DNA from: Roseiarcus sp963749715
Lineage (GTDB): Bacteria > Pseudomonadota > Alphaproteobacteria > Rhizobiales > Beijerinckiaceae
Assembly (NCBI GenBank): GCA_963749715.1
Contig: CAVVNR010000001.1
Location: forward strand, 602,058-666,057
Reading direction: 5' to 3'
Length of the DNA: 64,000 nt
A program made the position numbers and the translations under genes. The number at the start of each line of letters is the position of its first letter. Positions within the stretch are counted from its first letter, which is position 1. The notes under the pieces were generated by a model. That model was given only the letters and a program-made list of their open reading frames with translations. It did not search any database and was not told the DNA's origin. Shown piece after piece: positions 16,889 through 25,286 of the stretch.

Positions 16889-17428
16889 ATGGAGGAAGGC
16901 GGCAACCGTTGTGACCATAAGGTCGCTTTGGGTCGTCGGCAGTTTCTGTCGGGGGCAGGACTCGGCGCAGCTCTGGCAGCCACGGCGACGGTCCTGCCGC
17001 ACGACGCGAAGGCGAGCCCGCAGCTCGCGCGCGTGAGCTATCCATCGAACCGGCTGGCGAACGTCGCCGACCTCAAACCCAATCAGCCTTTGCAGGTCGC
17101 TTACCCGGACGCGAATGCGCCCGGCGTCCTCCTCAAGATCGGTGCGAAAGTACCCGGCGGTGTCGGGCCGGACGGAGATATCGTCGGCTTCACCACCATC
17201 TGCCCGCACAAAGGCTTTCCGCTCGCCTACAACACTTCAGACAGGACGCTCAATTGTCCCGGCCACTATTCGCGGTTCGACTGCGAAAACGGCGGCCAGC
17301 AGATTTGGGGACAGGCGACGGCGAACCTTCCCCAATACCAACTGCGGATCGACGCCAAAGGCGACATCTTCGCCGAGGGAATAGACGAACTTCTCTACGG
17401 CCGCCTCTCGAACGTGCTGGAGGGCTGA
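16889..17428 (+). CDS. aioB: Arsenite oxidase small subunit (Rieske)
   Basis: A 179-residue Rieske subunit of arsenite oxidase. A twin-arginine signal (GRRQFLSGAGLGAALAATA) targets it across the membrane. The [2Fe-2S] ligands are Cys105/His107 (CPHKGF) and Cys123/His126 (CPGHYSRF). The extra cysteines that form a disulfide in many Rieske proteins are replaced by Phe and Tyr. I chose the ATG at 16889 because a GGGAGG ribosome site sits 8-13 bases upstream; an upstream start at 16823 has none. It passes electrons from AioA to a cytochrome c. aioA follows after 3 bases. Confidence 0.95.
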   Translation: MEEGGNRCDHKVALGRRQFLSGAGLGAALAATATVLPHDAKASPQLARVSYPSNRLANVADLKPNQPLQVAYPDANAPGVLLKIGAKVPGGVGPDGDIVGFTTICPHKGFPLAYNTSDRTLNCPGHYSRFDCENGGQQIWGQATANLPQYQLRIDAKGDIFAEGIDELLYGRLSNVLEG

Positions 17429-17431
17429 GCC

Positions 17432-19963
17432 ATGACATTCAAACGCCATATCGGTCGGCTGCCAATCATTCCGGCCGACGCCAAGGAATACAATGTCACC
17501 TGCCAATTCTGCATCGTCGGCTGCGGCTACCATGCTTACACCTGGGACATAAACCAGCAGGGCGGTCCGTCCCCCTCGCAAAACAAATTCGGGGCCGATC
17601 TTTCAAAGCAGCAGGACGCGATGACCGCGAACTGGTACTCGCCTTCCATGTATAACATCGTCAAGCAGAACGGACGGGACGTAAACCTCGTTCTGAAGCC
17701 GGACCCGGCGTGCAGCGTAAATTCAGGCCTGGGTTCAATCCGCGGCGCCCGCATGGCCGAGATGTCCTTTTCCGAGGCTCGCTCAACTCAGCAACAGCGG
17801 CTCACCGAACCGATGGTCTGGCGCTACGGCCAAATGCAGCCGACAAGTTGGGACGACGCGCTCGACCTAGTTGCGCGTGTGACCGCGGCGGTCATTGCGG
17901 ATCAAGGAGACGACGCACTGTTCGTGTCAGCCTTCGATCACGGCGGGGCCGGCGGTGGGTACGAAAACACTTGGGGCACCGGCAAGCTCTATTTCGGCGC
18001 GATGAAAATCAAGAACATCCGCATCCACAATCGGCCTGCCTATAACTCCGAAGTTCACGCCACGCGCGATATGGGCGTGGGCGAACTCAACAATTGCTAC
18101 GAGGATGCCGAGCTTGCCGACACGATCGTTGCAGTGGGCACCAACGCGCTCGAAACGCAGACCAACTATTTTCTAAATCATTGGATTCCGAATCTGCGGG
18201 GCACGACGCTTGACAAGAAGAAGCAGCTTATGCCGGACGAGGCCCATGCCGCCGCACGCGTCATCGTCGTCGACCCGCGGCGAACCGTCACAGTGAACGC
18301 CTGCGAAGTCGAAGCCGGCAAGGAGAACGTGCTGCATCTGGCGATCAACCCCGGGACGGATCTCGCCCTATTCAACGGCCTCTTCACTTACATCGCCGAC
18401 AAGGGGTGGACGGATAAGGGGTTCATCGAGAAGAGCACACTGCGCACTGCGCAGAACCGTCCGCCGGGTTATCCGGCCGGAGGAGATTCGCCCGCGATGC
18501 CCGGTCATTTGACCTCGTTCGAAGCCGCCGTCGAAGGATGCCGAACGTCGGTCGACGACGCTGCGAAGATCACCGGCCTTAACGCCGCCGACATCGTGAA
18601 GGCGGCCGAATGGATCGCAATGCCGAAAGAGGGCGGCAAGCGGCGCCGGACGATGTTCAGCTACGAAAAGGGTCTCATCTGGGGCAACGACAACTATCGC
18701 ACCAATGGCGCCCTCGTGAACATTGCGCTGGCCACGGGCAATGTCGGTCAACTAGGCGGCGGCGTCGTTCGCATGGGCGGCCACCAGGAGGGCTATGTTC
18801 GCCCGGATTATCCGGGCCCGCGTCCAGCCCCCTACATCGACCAGCTCCTGATCAATGGCCAGGGAGCCGTGCACCACATCTGGGCTTGCGACCACTACAA
18901 GACCACTTTGAACGCCGACAAGTTCAAGCAGGCCTATAAGAAGCGCACCGACAAGGTGAAGGACGCCATGTCGTCCGTTTCCTATGGCGACCGAAAGGCG
19001 ACGGTCGACACAATCCTCGCCGCCATCAAGGCGGGGGGACTGTTTTCCGTCAACGTCGAAATCGTCCCGAGCAAGATCGGCCAAGCATGCCACGTGTGGC
19101 TGCCGGCGGCGACAGCAGGCGAAATGAACTTGACTTCAATGAACGGCGAACGACGTCTGCGCCTGACCGAACGCTATATGGACCCACCCGGCCAGGCCAT
19201 GCCGGACTGTCTGATTGCGGCGCGGCTCGCCAACAACCTCGAACGCGTGCTCCGCGAGATGGGCCACGCGGACATTGCGGACAAGTTCAAGGGCTTCGAT
19301 TGGAAGACCGAGGAAGACGCCTTCATGGACGGCTATCACAACAACGCCAAAGGAGGCGAGTTTGTAACGTACGAGCGTCTTCGGGCGATGGGCAACAATG
19401 GCGTTCAGGAGCCGGCAACCGGATTTAACGACGGAAAGCTCATTGGGACGCAACGTCTATACGTCGATGGCGTTTTCTCCACCAAAGACGGAAAGGCGCG
19501 GTTCATGGATGCGCCATGGCGAGGGCTCGAGGCGCCGGGCAAAGAGGAGGAATCGAAGAGGTTCGCCTTCCTCATCAACAATGGCCGCGCCAACCGGGTC
19601 TGGCAGAGCGCCTATCTGGACCAGCAGGAAGAGCTCGTCATGAATCGGTGGCCCTACCCGTTCATCCAGATGAACCCGGACGACATGAACGACCTTCATT
19701 TGTCGGCCGGCGATCTGGTCGAGGTTTACAACGACAATGGCGCGACGCAGGCGATGGCATACCCAACGCCCACTGCGCGGCGCAAGCAGACCTTCATGCT
19801 GTTCGCCTTTCCGACCGGCGTACAAGGAAATGTCGTGTCGCCCGGCGTCAATGAACTCATTATTCCCAACTATAAACAGACCTGGGCTGATATCCGCAAA
19901 CTGGCGGCGGCGCCGGGCGCGGCGCGCGAAACGAGCTTCAAGTCTTGGGAGTACAAGGTCTAG
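17432..19963 (+). CDS. aioA: Arsenite oxidase large subunit (molybdopterin)
   Basis: An 843-residue DMSO-reductase-family subunit, the usual length for AioA. The [3Fe-4S] cluster motif is CQFCIVGC (Cys24, Cys27, Cys31), placed as in characterised AioA. RMGGH at residues 447-451 matches the arginine and histidine of the arsenite pocket. It oxidises As(III) to As(V) at a bis-MGD molybdenum site in the periplasm, carried there by the Tat signal of AioB. Electron acceptor genes (cytochrome c, azurin) and the AioXSR sensor are not in the window. A strong terminator follows directly. Confidence 0.97.
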   Translation: MTFKRHIGRLPIIPADAKEYNVTCQFCIVGCGYHAYTWDINQQGGPSPSQNKFGADLSKQQDAMTANWYSPSMYNIVKQNGRDVNLVLKPDPACSVNSGLGSIRGARMAEMSFSEARSTQQQRLTEPMVWRYGQMQPTSWDDALDLVARVTAAVIADQGDDALFVSAFDHGGAGGGYENTWGTGKLYFGAMKIKNIRIHNRPAYNSEVHATRDMGVGELNNCYEDAELADTIVAVGTNALETQTNYFLNHWIPNLRGTTLDKKKQLMPDEAHAAARVIVVDPRRTVTVNACEVEAGKENVLHLAINPGTDLALFNGLFTYIADKGWTDKGFIEKSTLRTAQNRPPGYPAGGDSPAMPGHLTSFEAAVEGCRTSVDDAAKITGLNAADIVKAAEWIAMPKEGGKRRRTMFSYEKGLIWGNDNYRTNGALVNIALATGNVGQLGGGVVRMGGHQEGYVRPDYPGPRPAPYIDQLLINGQGAVHHIWACDHYKTTLNADKFKQAYKKRTDKVKDAMSSVSYGDRKATVDTILAAIKAGGLFSVNVEIVPSKIGQACHVWLPAATAGEMNLTSMNGERRLRLTERYMDPPGQAMPDCLIAARLANNLERVLREMGHADIADKFKGFDWKTEEDAFMDGYHNNAKGGEFVTYERLRAMGNNGVQEPATGFNDGKLIGTQRLYVDGVFSTKDGKARFMDAPWRGLEAPGKEEESKRFAFLINNGRANRVWQSAYLDQQEELVMNRWPYPFIQMNPDDMNDLHLSAGDLVEVYNDNGATQAMAYPTPTARRKQTFMLFAFPTGVQGNVVSPGVNELIIPNYKQTWADIRKLAAAPGAARETSFKSWEYKV

Positions 19964-19974
19964 CCAATCTTCGT

Positions 19975-20012
19975 CGGTCCCAGAGCGATTCTGTTCGCTC
20001 TGGGACCTTTTT
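19975..20012 (+). terminator. Intrinsic terminator of aioBA
   Basis: GGTCCCAGAGCG (19975-19986) pairs perfectly with CGCTCTGGGACC (19995-20006) around an 8-base loop, followed by six T residues. It lies 11 bases after the aioA stop. Confidence 0.95.
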
Positions 20013-20109
20013 TGTATTGCTCCCGCGGCCTCTCAGTGAAGCTCGCCTCGCCGTCTTAGGGCCGCAAACTGATTTGGAGCCCTCGCCGCTAAAATCAGGC
20101 GCAGCAAAC

Positions 20110-20937
20110 TCAGGCGATGGCTCTTGGCGACGCCCATGGCTTTCTTGCGCGTACGAACGCGCTCATGAATTTGCCCTCGACCTCATGGGCGATCGCATCG
20201 ACATCGACGCCTTCTCCGTTCAAGAATGCGCGGGCGTCTTCGACGTCATAGATGCGTGTTGGTTCAATGCCGATCGCCTCGAAGCCGGCAGCTGCAAGCT
20301 TCGTCCGGTATTCGTTTTCGTCGAGCGCGCCGGCGATGCAGCCTGCCCAGAGCAGCATGTTCCGGCGGACAACCTCGGGTATCGCGCCGCGCGTCACAAC
20401 ATCGGAAACGGCGAAACGGCCGCCCGGCTTCAGCACGCGGAACGCCTCGCGCAGCACCTTGTCCTTGTCGCCCGAGAGATTGATCACGCAGTTGGAAATG
20501 ATCACGTCGACCGAATTGTCGGGCAAAGGGATCGCCTCGATCTCGCCCTTGAGAAACTCAACATTCTCCGCGCCCGCCTTCTTCTGGTTCTCGCGGGCGA
20601 GCGCGAGCATGTCGTCGGTCATGTCGAGTCCATAGGCCTTGCCCGTAAGACCCACGCGACGCGCCGAGAGCAGAACGTCGATGCCGCCGCCGGAGCCGAG
20701 GTCGAGAACCGTCTCCCCTTCCTTCAGCTCGGCGAGAGCGGTTGGATTCCCGCAGCCAAGCGACGCCAGAACAGCGTCTTCCGGCAGCGATTGGGTTTCG
20801 CCGTCGCCATAGAGGTTGGCCGAGATGCCGCGCGATCCGACTTCCCCGTCGTAGCAGCACGAACCCGGCCCGCGAACGCTACGTGCGATTTCTGCATAGC
20901 GCTCGCGCACTGCTTCCCTGATCGCGGTTTCTGACAT
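20110..20937 (-). CDS. arsM: Arsenite S-adenosylmethionine methyltransferase
   Basis: A 275-residue ArsM. The SAM-binding motif is VLDLGSGGGIDVLL, and the conserved arsenic-site cysteines appear in GSCCYDG, ISNCVINL and WAGCIAGAL, the three positions used by characterised ArsM/AS3MT enzymes. It methylates As(III) to mono- to trimethyl species, giving volatile or less toxic products. It follows its own arsR (10-base gap) and faces aioBA across the terminator. Confidence 0.95.
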   Translation of the reverse strand: MSETAIREAVRERYAEIARSVRGPGSCCYDGEVGSRGISANLYGDGETQSLPEDAVLASLGCGNPTALAELKEGETVLDLGSGGGIDVLLSARRVGLTGKAYGLDMTDDMLALARENQKKAGAENVEFLKGEIEAIPLPDNSVDVIISNCVINLSGDKDKVLREAFRVLKPGGRFAVSDVVTRGAIPEVVRRNMLLWAGCIAGALDENEYRTKLAAAGFEAIGIEPTRIYDVEDARAFLNGEGVDVDAIAHEVEGKFMSAFVRARKPWASPRAIA

Positions 20938-20947
20938 GGCCTCTCTC

Positions 20948-21292
20948 CTATGGGCACGCGCAGGTGATGGCTTCGGGGCGGATCGCCTGGTTGCGGGTGC
21001 AGCATTCGGCGAACAGAAATCCGATGATTTCCTGAAGTGCCGCGGTATTGGCTGTGTAGCGAAGAAACGTGCTTTCGCGACGCACGGTGACCAAGCTTTC
21101 GTTCTTCAGCTTGTCGAGATGGTGCGAGAGGGTTGAGGGCGGAATCCCCAACTCGGAGCCGATCTCGCCGGCGACGAGGCCTTCCGGGTGCGCCGCGAGA
21201 AGCAACCTGACGATGCGCAGCCGAGGCTCGGCCCCAAGGGCGGCGAGCATGTCGGCGTAGCGGGCGGTGTCTTCGGTCGGGATTTTATCCAT
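20948..21292 (-). CDS. arsR: ArsR-family repressor of arsM
   Basis: A 114-residue ArsR/SmtB repressor starting MDKIPTEDTARYADMLAALG. The recognition helix lies in GIPPSTLSHHLDKLKNE. The C terminus has a vicinal pair ECC and a CxC (CACP), a plausible trivalent-arsenic site different in position from the first ArsR. The start was placed at this ATG because the upstream frame is not ArsR-like and a palindromic operator lies just upstream of it. Confidence 0.9.
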   Translation of the reverse strand: MDKIPTEDTARYADMLAALGAEPRLRIVRLLLAAHPEGLVAGEIGSELGIPPSTLSHHLDKLKNESLVTVRRESTFLRYTANTAALQEIIGFLFAECCTRNQAIRPEAITCACP

Positions 21293-21305
21293 GCGGCAAC
21301 CATGA

Positions 21306-21337
21306 TTCGATATTACGATATCTATCGAACTATCGAA
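21306..21337. promoter_or_regulatory. Candidate ArsR operator upstream of arsR-arsM
   Basis: TTCGATA (21306-21312) and TATCGAA (21323-21329) form a perfect 7-bp inverted repeat with a 10-base spacer that contains GATATC; a further TATCGAA half-site follows at 21331-21337. It lies 14-45 bases upstream of the arsR start, the usual place for an autoregulatory ArsR site. Confidence 0.6.
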
Positions 21338-21398
21338 AGTCAATGCGGGCCCGCCTTGCCTCGCCGGTAATGAGCGAATGCCGATGTTTCTGCCGCGT

Positions 21399-21872
21399 CT
21401 AGGGGGCGCGCTGCGAGAGTGAGAGCGACATGAACACGCTATTCCCGTTTTCCCGGTAGGCCTCGAACGGGCCGCAACGCTTAAAGCCAACGCTGCCATA
21501 CAGCGTCTGGGCCGGCGCGAATGCAGGGTGGCGGCCGGTCTCAAGGTACAGGACCTGATAGCTGCGAGAACGAGCGACTTCGATGATGTGATTCAGAAGC
21601 GCTCGGCCCGCCCCGGTTCTGCGCCGCGCGCTCGGGGTGCGCATCGATTTGATCTCGCCCTGCGTCGACGAGAGCTCTCTGAGGGCAGCGCAGCCCAACA
21701 GCAATTCGCCGGTCCATGCCGTCCAGAAGGAAACGCCGGGCGCGTTGAGCTTGCTCGCATCGAAGGCGAAGACCTGATCGGGCGGCGACAGCTCGTACAT
21801 GTTTCGCAAATGCTCCGCGAGAAGCGCGATAACGGACGGTCGGGAAAGATCATCGAGCTCAATGCGCAACAT
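21399..21872 (-). CDS. GNAT-family N-acetyltransferase
   Basis: A 157-residue GNAT protein of the YsnE/PhnO-like type. The acetyl-CoA loop appears as RRRTGAGRALLNH, and LYLETGRHPAFAPAQTLYGSVGF is the typical C-terminal half. It lies next to arsM-arsR, but the sequence does not look like ArsN1 (arsinothricin acetyltransferase), so an arsenic role is not claimed. Substrate unknown. Confidence 0.82.
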   Translation of the reverse strand: MLRIELDDLSRPSVIALLAEHLRNMYELSPPDQVFAFDASKLNAPGVSFWTAWTGELLLGCAALRELSSTQGEIKSMRTPSARRRTGAGRALLNHIIEVARSRSYQVLYLETGRHPAFAPAQTLYGSVGFKRCGPFEAYRENGNSVFMSLSLSQRAP

Positions 21873-22041
21873 GGAGAGAGTCTATCAACGACGGCGTTGT
21901 TTTCATTGGGAGTTCGGCTCTTAGCCCTCTTTGCCAAGATTCGAAAAGTCGACATTTTCTTCCCTTTTTCCGAAACAAGCGCTATGCTCCGCCTTTTCGA
22001 ATTCAGCGCTGCGGATCGGCGGCGGAAAGGGAAAAGCGGAC

Positions 22042-22551
22042 ATGGACAAGGAAACAGCTCCCCGGCCTGCGCGGGCCCGGCTCAACCCTTACACCAAGGC
22101 GCTCAGGCGCGAGCGCATCTTCTCCCGGCTGCAGCTCGGCGCATCGTCCGCGGACATCGCGCGCGAAGAGGGTTTGAGCGAGCAGCGGGTGCGCAAGATC
22201 GTCGCCGAGGCGCTCAAGCGGCAAGAGGTCGACGCCGCCCCGGATCACGCGCTCCTTCAGCTCGTCCGCCTCGAGGGCGCCCAGGCCCTCGCCGCCGAGA
22301 CCATCGCCGCCGGCGACCTCAAGGCGATCGCGCCCTACCTCCAGGTTCTCGACCGCCTCGACCGCTACCGCCGGGCGGGAGCGAGGAAAGAGGCCTACGA
22401 CGGCGACGCGCGCGAAAAACTGTTCGCCAAGATGCACCGCATTCTCACGCGGCTCGAGGCCGAAGCCGGCAAATCGGCGGGGAGAGCCGCCGCCGAACCT
22501 CGTCCGGAGGGGGATGGGGAGAAGCAGCCAGTTTCTGACGTAAGTCGTTGA
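22042..22551 (+). CDS. Hypothetical protein with helix-turn-helix-like N terminus
   Basis: A 169-residue mainly helical protein starting MDKETAPRPARARLNPYTKAL. Residues of about 35-60 (GASSADIAREEGLSEQRVRK) resemble a helix-turn-helix such as that of sigma-like or terminase-small-subunit proteins. The C terminus is basic and disordered. An AGGGAAAAG stretch precedes the ATG at 22042. Function unknown; no phage genes are nearby. Confidence 0.6.
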   Translation: MDKETAPRPARARLNPYTKALRRERIFSRLQLGASSADIAREEGLSEQRVRKIVAEALKRQEVDAAPDHALLQLVRLEGAQALAAETIAAGDLKAIAPYLQVLDRLDRYRRAGARKEAYDGDAREKLFAKMHRILTRLEAEAGKSAGRAAAEPRPEGDGEKQPVSDVSR

Positions 22552-22940
22552 AAAGCAGGAGATATCGAATTTTGATTTCGTTGCGCCGGATTTGGATTTC
22601 GCCCGCCCCGGGGCTGGTTTTCTTCGCCCGGGGTTTGCGAATCGTTGCGCCCGCCTTTGGCGATCGTTGGGTCGCGCCCGGCGCCGCCGGGAGGGGCGCC
22701 CTTAAGCGCCAGTCTTCCGTCTCAGGCGAAATCCAACCGAGTTCCTCCTGCTCCTCCCGCAGGGTTTGCGGGCAGCTCAGTCGGGTCGGCGCGGCGGCGC
22801 AAGATCCGCCCGATCCCATCGCCTTCGGCAGCCATCCTCGTCTCGCGCGCCGACTTGGGGCAATTCCCGGCGCGCGCTCCCGCACCGAATTGATCCCGGT
22901 CAAATCGGCAAACCGCAGCGCGAGGAAGTTTGAGCGTTCG
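22552..22940. other. Gene-free stretch
   Basis: No protein with family-like composition is seen on either strand. Apparent open frames here are arginine/proline-rich and look like GC-driven noise. No clear hairpin or repeat was found. Confidence 0.5.
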
Positions 22941-23621
22941 TCATTTCAGCAGCACGTAGATGTTGACTTGCAGCGTCGGGTCGTCTGGATCCTTCACATC
23001 GTTCGCATATTCCTCGACGAAGGAATCCTGTGCATCGATGGCCTTCTCGTCCAGATAAGCCGTGATCGCGTCGTAGGTCGCGTCGATGTCGGAATATGCG
23101 CCCTGATGTTCGAAGCGCATCGCCTTGCCGCTGGGCGTCTGTCCGATCTTGACCGCGTCGGAGAGGCTCGTTTTTCCCTCGGGGACCGACGCGAGCGGGT
23201 ATCCCGCGTGATACTTGAACCCCGTGTCGTCGGATTCCACGAACACCGCGAGCGGCAGGCCCGCCGGCGCAAGGCTCGCCTTCTCGATATCGCGCTTGAC
23301 GAGGCCGAGCGAGCCTAGAATCGCGCTGTAGATTTCGTCCCGATCAGCCTTGCCCTCGATGTAGGCGAAAGGCCGCGCCGGCAGATCGACTGTCTCGCCG
23401 GTCGAAGCCTCGCCCGACGGCGCGGTCGCCTCGCCGGGCTTCGCGGCTTCAGGCGCCGCGGGAACGGGCGTCGTCGACGGGGGCGCTTCGGTCGGCTTGG
23501 CGGCTGGCGGGGCCGCGGGCGCGGTCGCGGGGTTCTCCTGGGCGAAGCCCCCGCAGGGGACGGCCGCGGCCGCGGCGGCGATAAAGCTCGCGACGGCGAA
23601 ACGGATCAGACCGGATGGCAT
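22941..23621 (-). CDS. Secreted GyrI/effector-binding-like domain protein
   Basis: A 226-residue exported protein. A signal peptide (MPSGLIRFAVASFIAAAAAAVPCGGFA) is followed by a Pro/Ala/Thr-rich linker to about residue 90, then a globular domain (ARPFAYIEGKADRDEIYSAI to the end) resembling the GyrI/AraC effector-binding fold, with the paired PLAVFVESDD and MRFEHQGAY strands. Such exported domains are common but uncharacterised in rhizobia. The start was placed at the signal-peptide methionine. Confidence 0.75.
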   Translation of the reverse strand: MPSGLIRFAVASFIAAAAAAVPCGGFAQENPATAPAAPPAAKPTEAPPSTTPVPAAPEAAKPGEATAPSGEASTGETVDLPARPFAYIEGKADRDEIYSAILGSLGLVKRDIEKASLAPAGLPLAVFVESDDTGFKYHAGYPLASVPEGKTSLSDAVKIGQTPSGKAMRFEHQGAYSDIDATYDAITAYLDEKAIDAQDSFVEEYANDVKDPDDPTLQVNIYVLLK

Positions 23622-23723
23622 GGCGGCTTCAGTCCTCTTTCGCAAACGGCGCGGAATCGATCGCCGCCAGTTTAGAACCATATCGGGCCGGCACGGAAGA
23701 GCAGGCTGAGCGCGGGCCCTTCA

Positions 23724-25265
23724 TTACGGCCGTGGCCTCGTCCAGCGAAGCACCGGCTGTCGCGCCGCGCGGGTCTCGTCGAGCCGCTGGCGCGGCGCAT
23801 TGACCGGGGCTGAGGTGAACCGTTCGCGCTCGCCCGCGGCTGCGGCAATGGCGAGATCGCGCAACGTCATGATGAACAGGTCGAGGCTCGCCTTCGATTC
23901 GGACTCTGTCGGCTCGATCAGCATCGCCCCGTGCGCGACGAGCGGGAAATAGACGGTCATCGGGTGATAACCTTCGTCAATCATCGCCTTGGCGAAATCG
24001 AGCGTCGTCAACCCCGTATCCTTGAGCCAGCGGTCGTCGAACAGCGCCTCGTGCATGCAGGGCCGCGCGCCGAACGGCGCGCTCATCACATCGTTGAGCG
24101 AAGCGCGAATGTAATTGGCCGACAGCACCGCGTCTTCGGACGCCTGCCGCAAGCCATCGGCGCCGTGAGACAGAATGAACCCGAGGGCGCGAACGAACAT
24201 GCCCATTTGCCCGTGGAACGCGCACATGCGTCCGAACGCCGCGCGCCCTTCGAGATGCTCGACGAGGCGAAGCGTCGCGCCTTCGCGCACCACGAACGGA
24301 ACCGGCGCATAAGGCGCGAGCCGCGAGGACAGCGCCACCGGCCCAGCGCCGGGGCCGCCGCCGCCGTGCGGGGTCGAGAACGTCTTGTGCAGGTTTATAT
24401 GCATGGCGTCGACGCCGAGATCGCCCGGACGGGTCTTCCCGACGACGGCGTTGAAGTTCGCTCCGTCACAATAGAAGTACGCCCCTGCCTGGTGTACCGC
24501 TTCGGCGATCCCGACTATCTGGCGTTCGAACAGTCCGCAGGTGTTCGGATTGGTCAGCATGATCGCCGCGACGTCGGGGGCGAGCGCCGCGAGCACCGCC
24601 TGGACGCTGACGTTTCCGTCCTCGGCCGCCGGGACGGAACGCACCGAATAACCGATCAGCGCCGCCGTGGCGGGATTCGTGCCGTGGGCGGAATCGGGGA
24701 CAAGCACGATTCGCCGGGTCGATCCCTCCCCCCGCGCCTCGATCGCCGCCTTGATCGCCATCATGCCGCAAAGCTCGCCGTGGGCCCCGGCCTTCGGCGA
24801 CATCGCGACGGCGTCCATGCCGGTCATCGTCAACAAAGCGTTTGCCAGCGCCTCGATGACCTCGAGCGCCCCTTGCGCCGTTGAAACCGGTTGCAGCGGA
24901 TGGACGTCGGCGAACCCAGGCAAGCGCGCCATCTTTTCGTTGAGACGGGGATTGTGCTTCATCGTGCACGAGCCAAGCGGATAGATTCCGGCGTCGATTG
25001 AATAATTGTTGCGCGAGAGGCGGACGTAATGGCGGATCGCCTCCGGCTCGGCCAATCCGGGCAGTTCGATCGCGCCGCCTCGCGCGTGCGGGCCCAACCT
25101 TGACCGGAAGGGCTCGGGCTCGTCGATATCGACGCCGGTCGCATCCAAGCGCCCGGTCTCGAAGATCAGCGCCTCTTCCAGGTCCAAGCCCCGATTTCCG
25201 GTGAAGGTGCCGCGTGCCGGGACGGCGGCCGTTTCGGGGCGAGTCGGGCGGCCTTGGACGTTCAT
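23724..25265 (-). CDS. gcvPB: Glycine dehydrogenase (decarboxylating) subunit 2
   Basis: A 513-residue P-protein beta half. The PLP lysine is Lys294 in NLHKTFSTPHGGGGPG, and LGSCTMKHNPR is the conserved N-terminal motif. With GcvPA it decarboxylates glycine and passes aminomethyl to lipoylated GcvH. Many alphaproteobacteria have one fused gcvP; the split form is typical of thermophiles and Gram-positives but occurs in some methylotrophic rhizobia. It is the last gene of the leftward gcvT-gcvH-gcvPA-gcvPB operon. Confidence 0.95.
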   Translation of the reverse strand: MNVQGRPTRPETAAVPARGTFTGNRGLDLEEALIFETGRLDATGVDIDEPEPFRSRLGPHARGGAIELPGLAEPEAIRHYVRLSRNNYSIDAGIYPLGSCTMKHNPRLNEKMARLPGFADVHPLQPVSTAQGALEVIEALANALLTMTGMDAVAMSPKAGAHGELCGMMAIKAAIEARGEGSTRRIVLVPDSAHGTNPATAALIGYSVRSVPAAEDGNVSVQAVLAALAPDVAAIMLTNPNTCGLFERQIVGIAEAVHQAGAYFYCDGANFNAVVGKTRPGDLGVDAMHINLHKTFSTPHGGGGPGAGPVALSSRLAPYAPVPFVVREGATLRLVEHLEGRAAFGRMCAFHGQMGMFVRALGFILSHGADGLRQASEDAVLSANYIRASLNDVMSAPFGARPCMHEALFDDRWLKDTGLTTLDFAKAMIDEGYHPMTVYFPLVAHGAMLIEPTESESKASLDLFIMTLRDLAIAAAAGERERFTSAPVNAPRQRLDETRAARQPVLRWTRPRP

Positions 25266-25286
25266 CGGGGACTCTTTCCTAACCCT

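Noticed and set aside
21399..21872. ArsN-type acetyltransferase
   Set aside because: The GNAT next to arsM-arsR resembles YsnE-like proteins, not the phosphinothricin/arsinothricin type.
22445..22903. 152-codon minus-strand open frame
   Set aside because: Overlaps the end of the gene at 22042-22551 and has Arg/Pro/Ser-rich noise-like composition.
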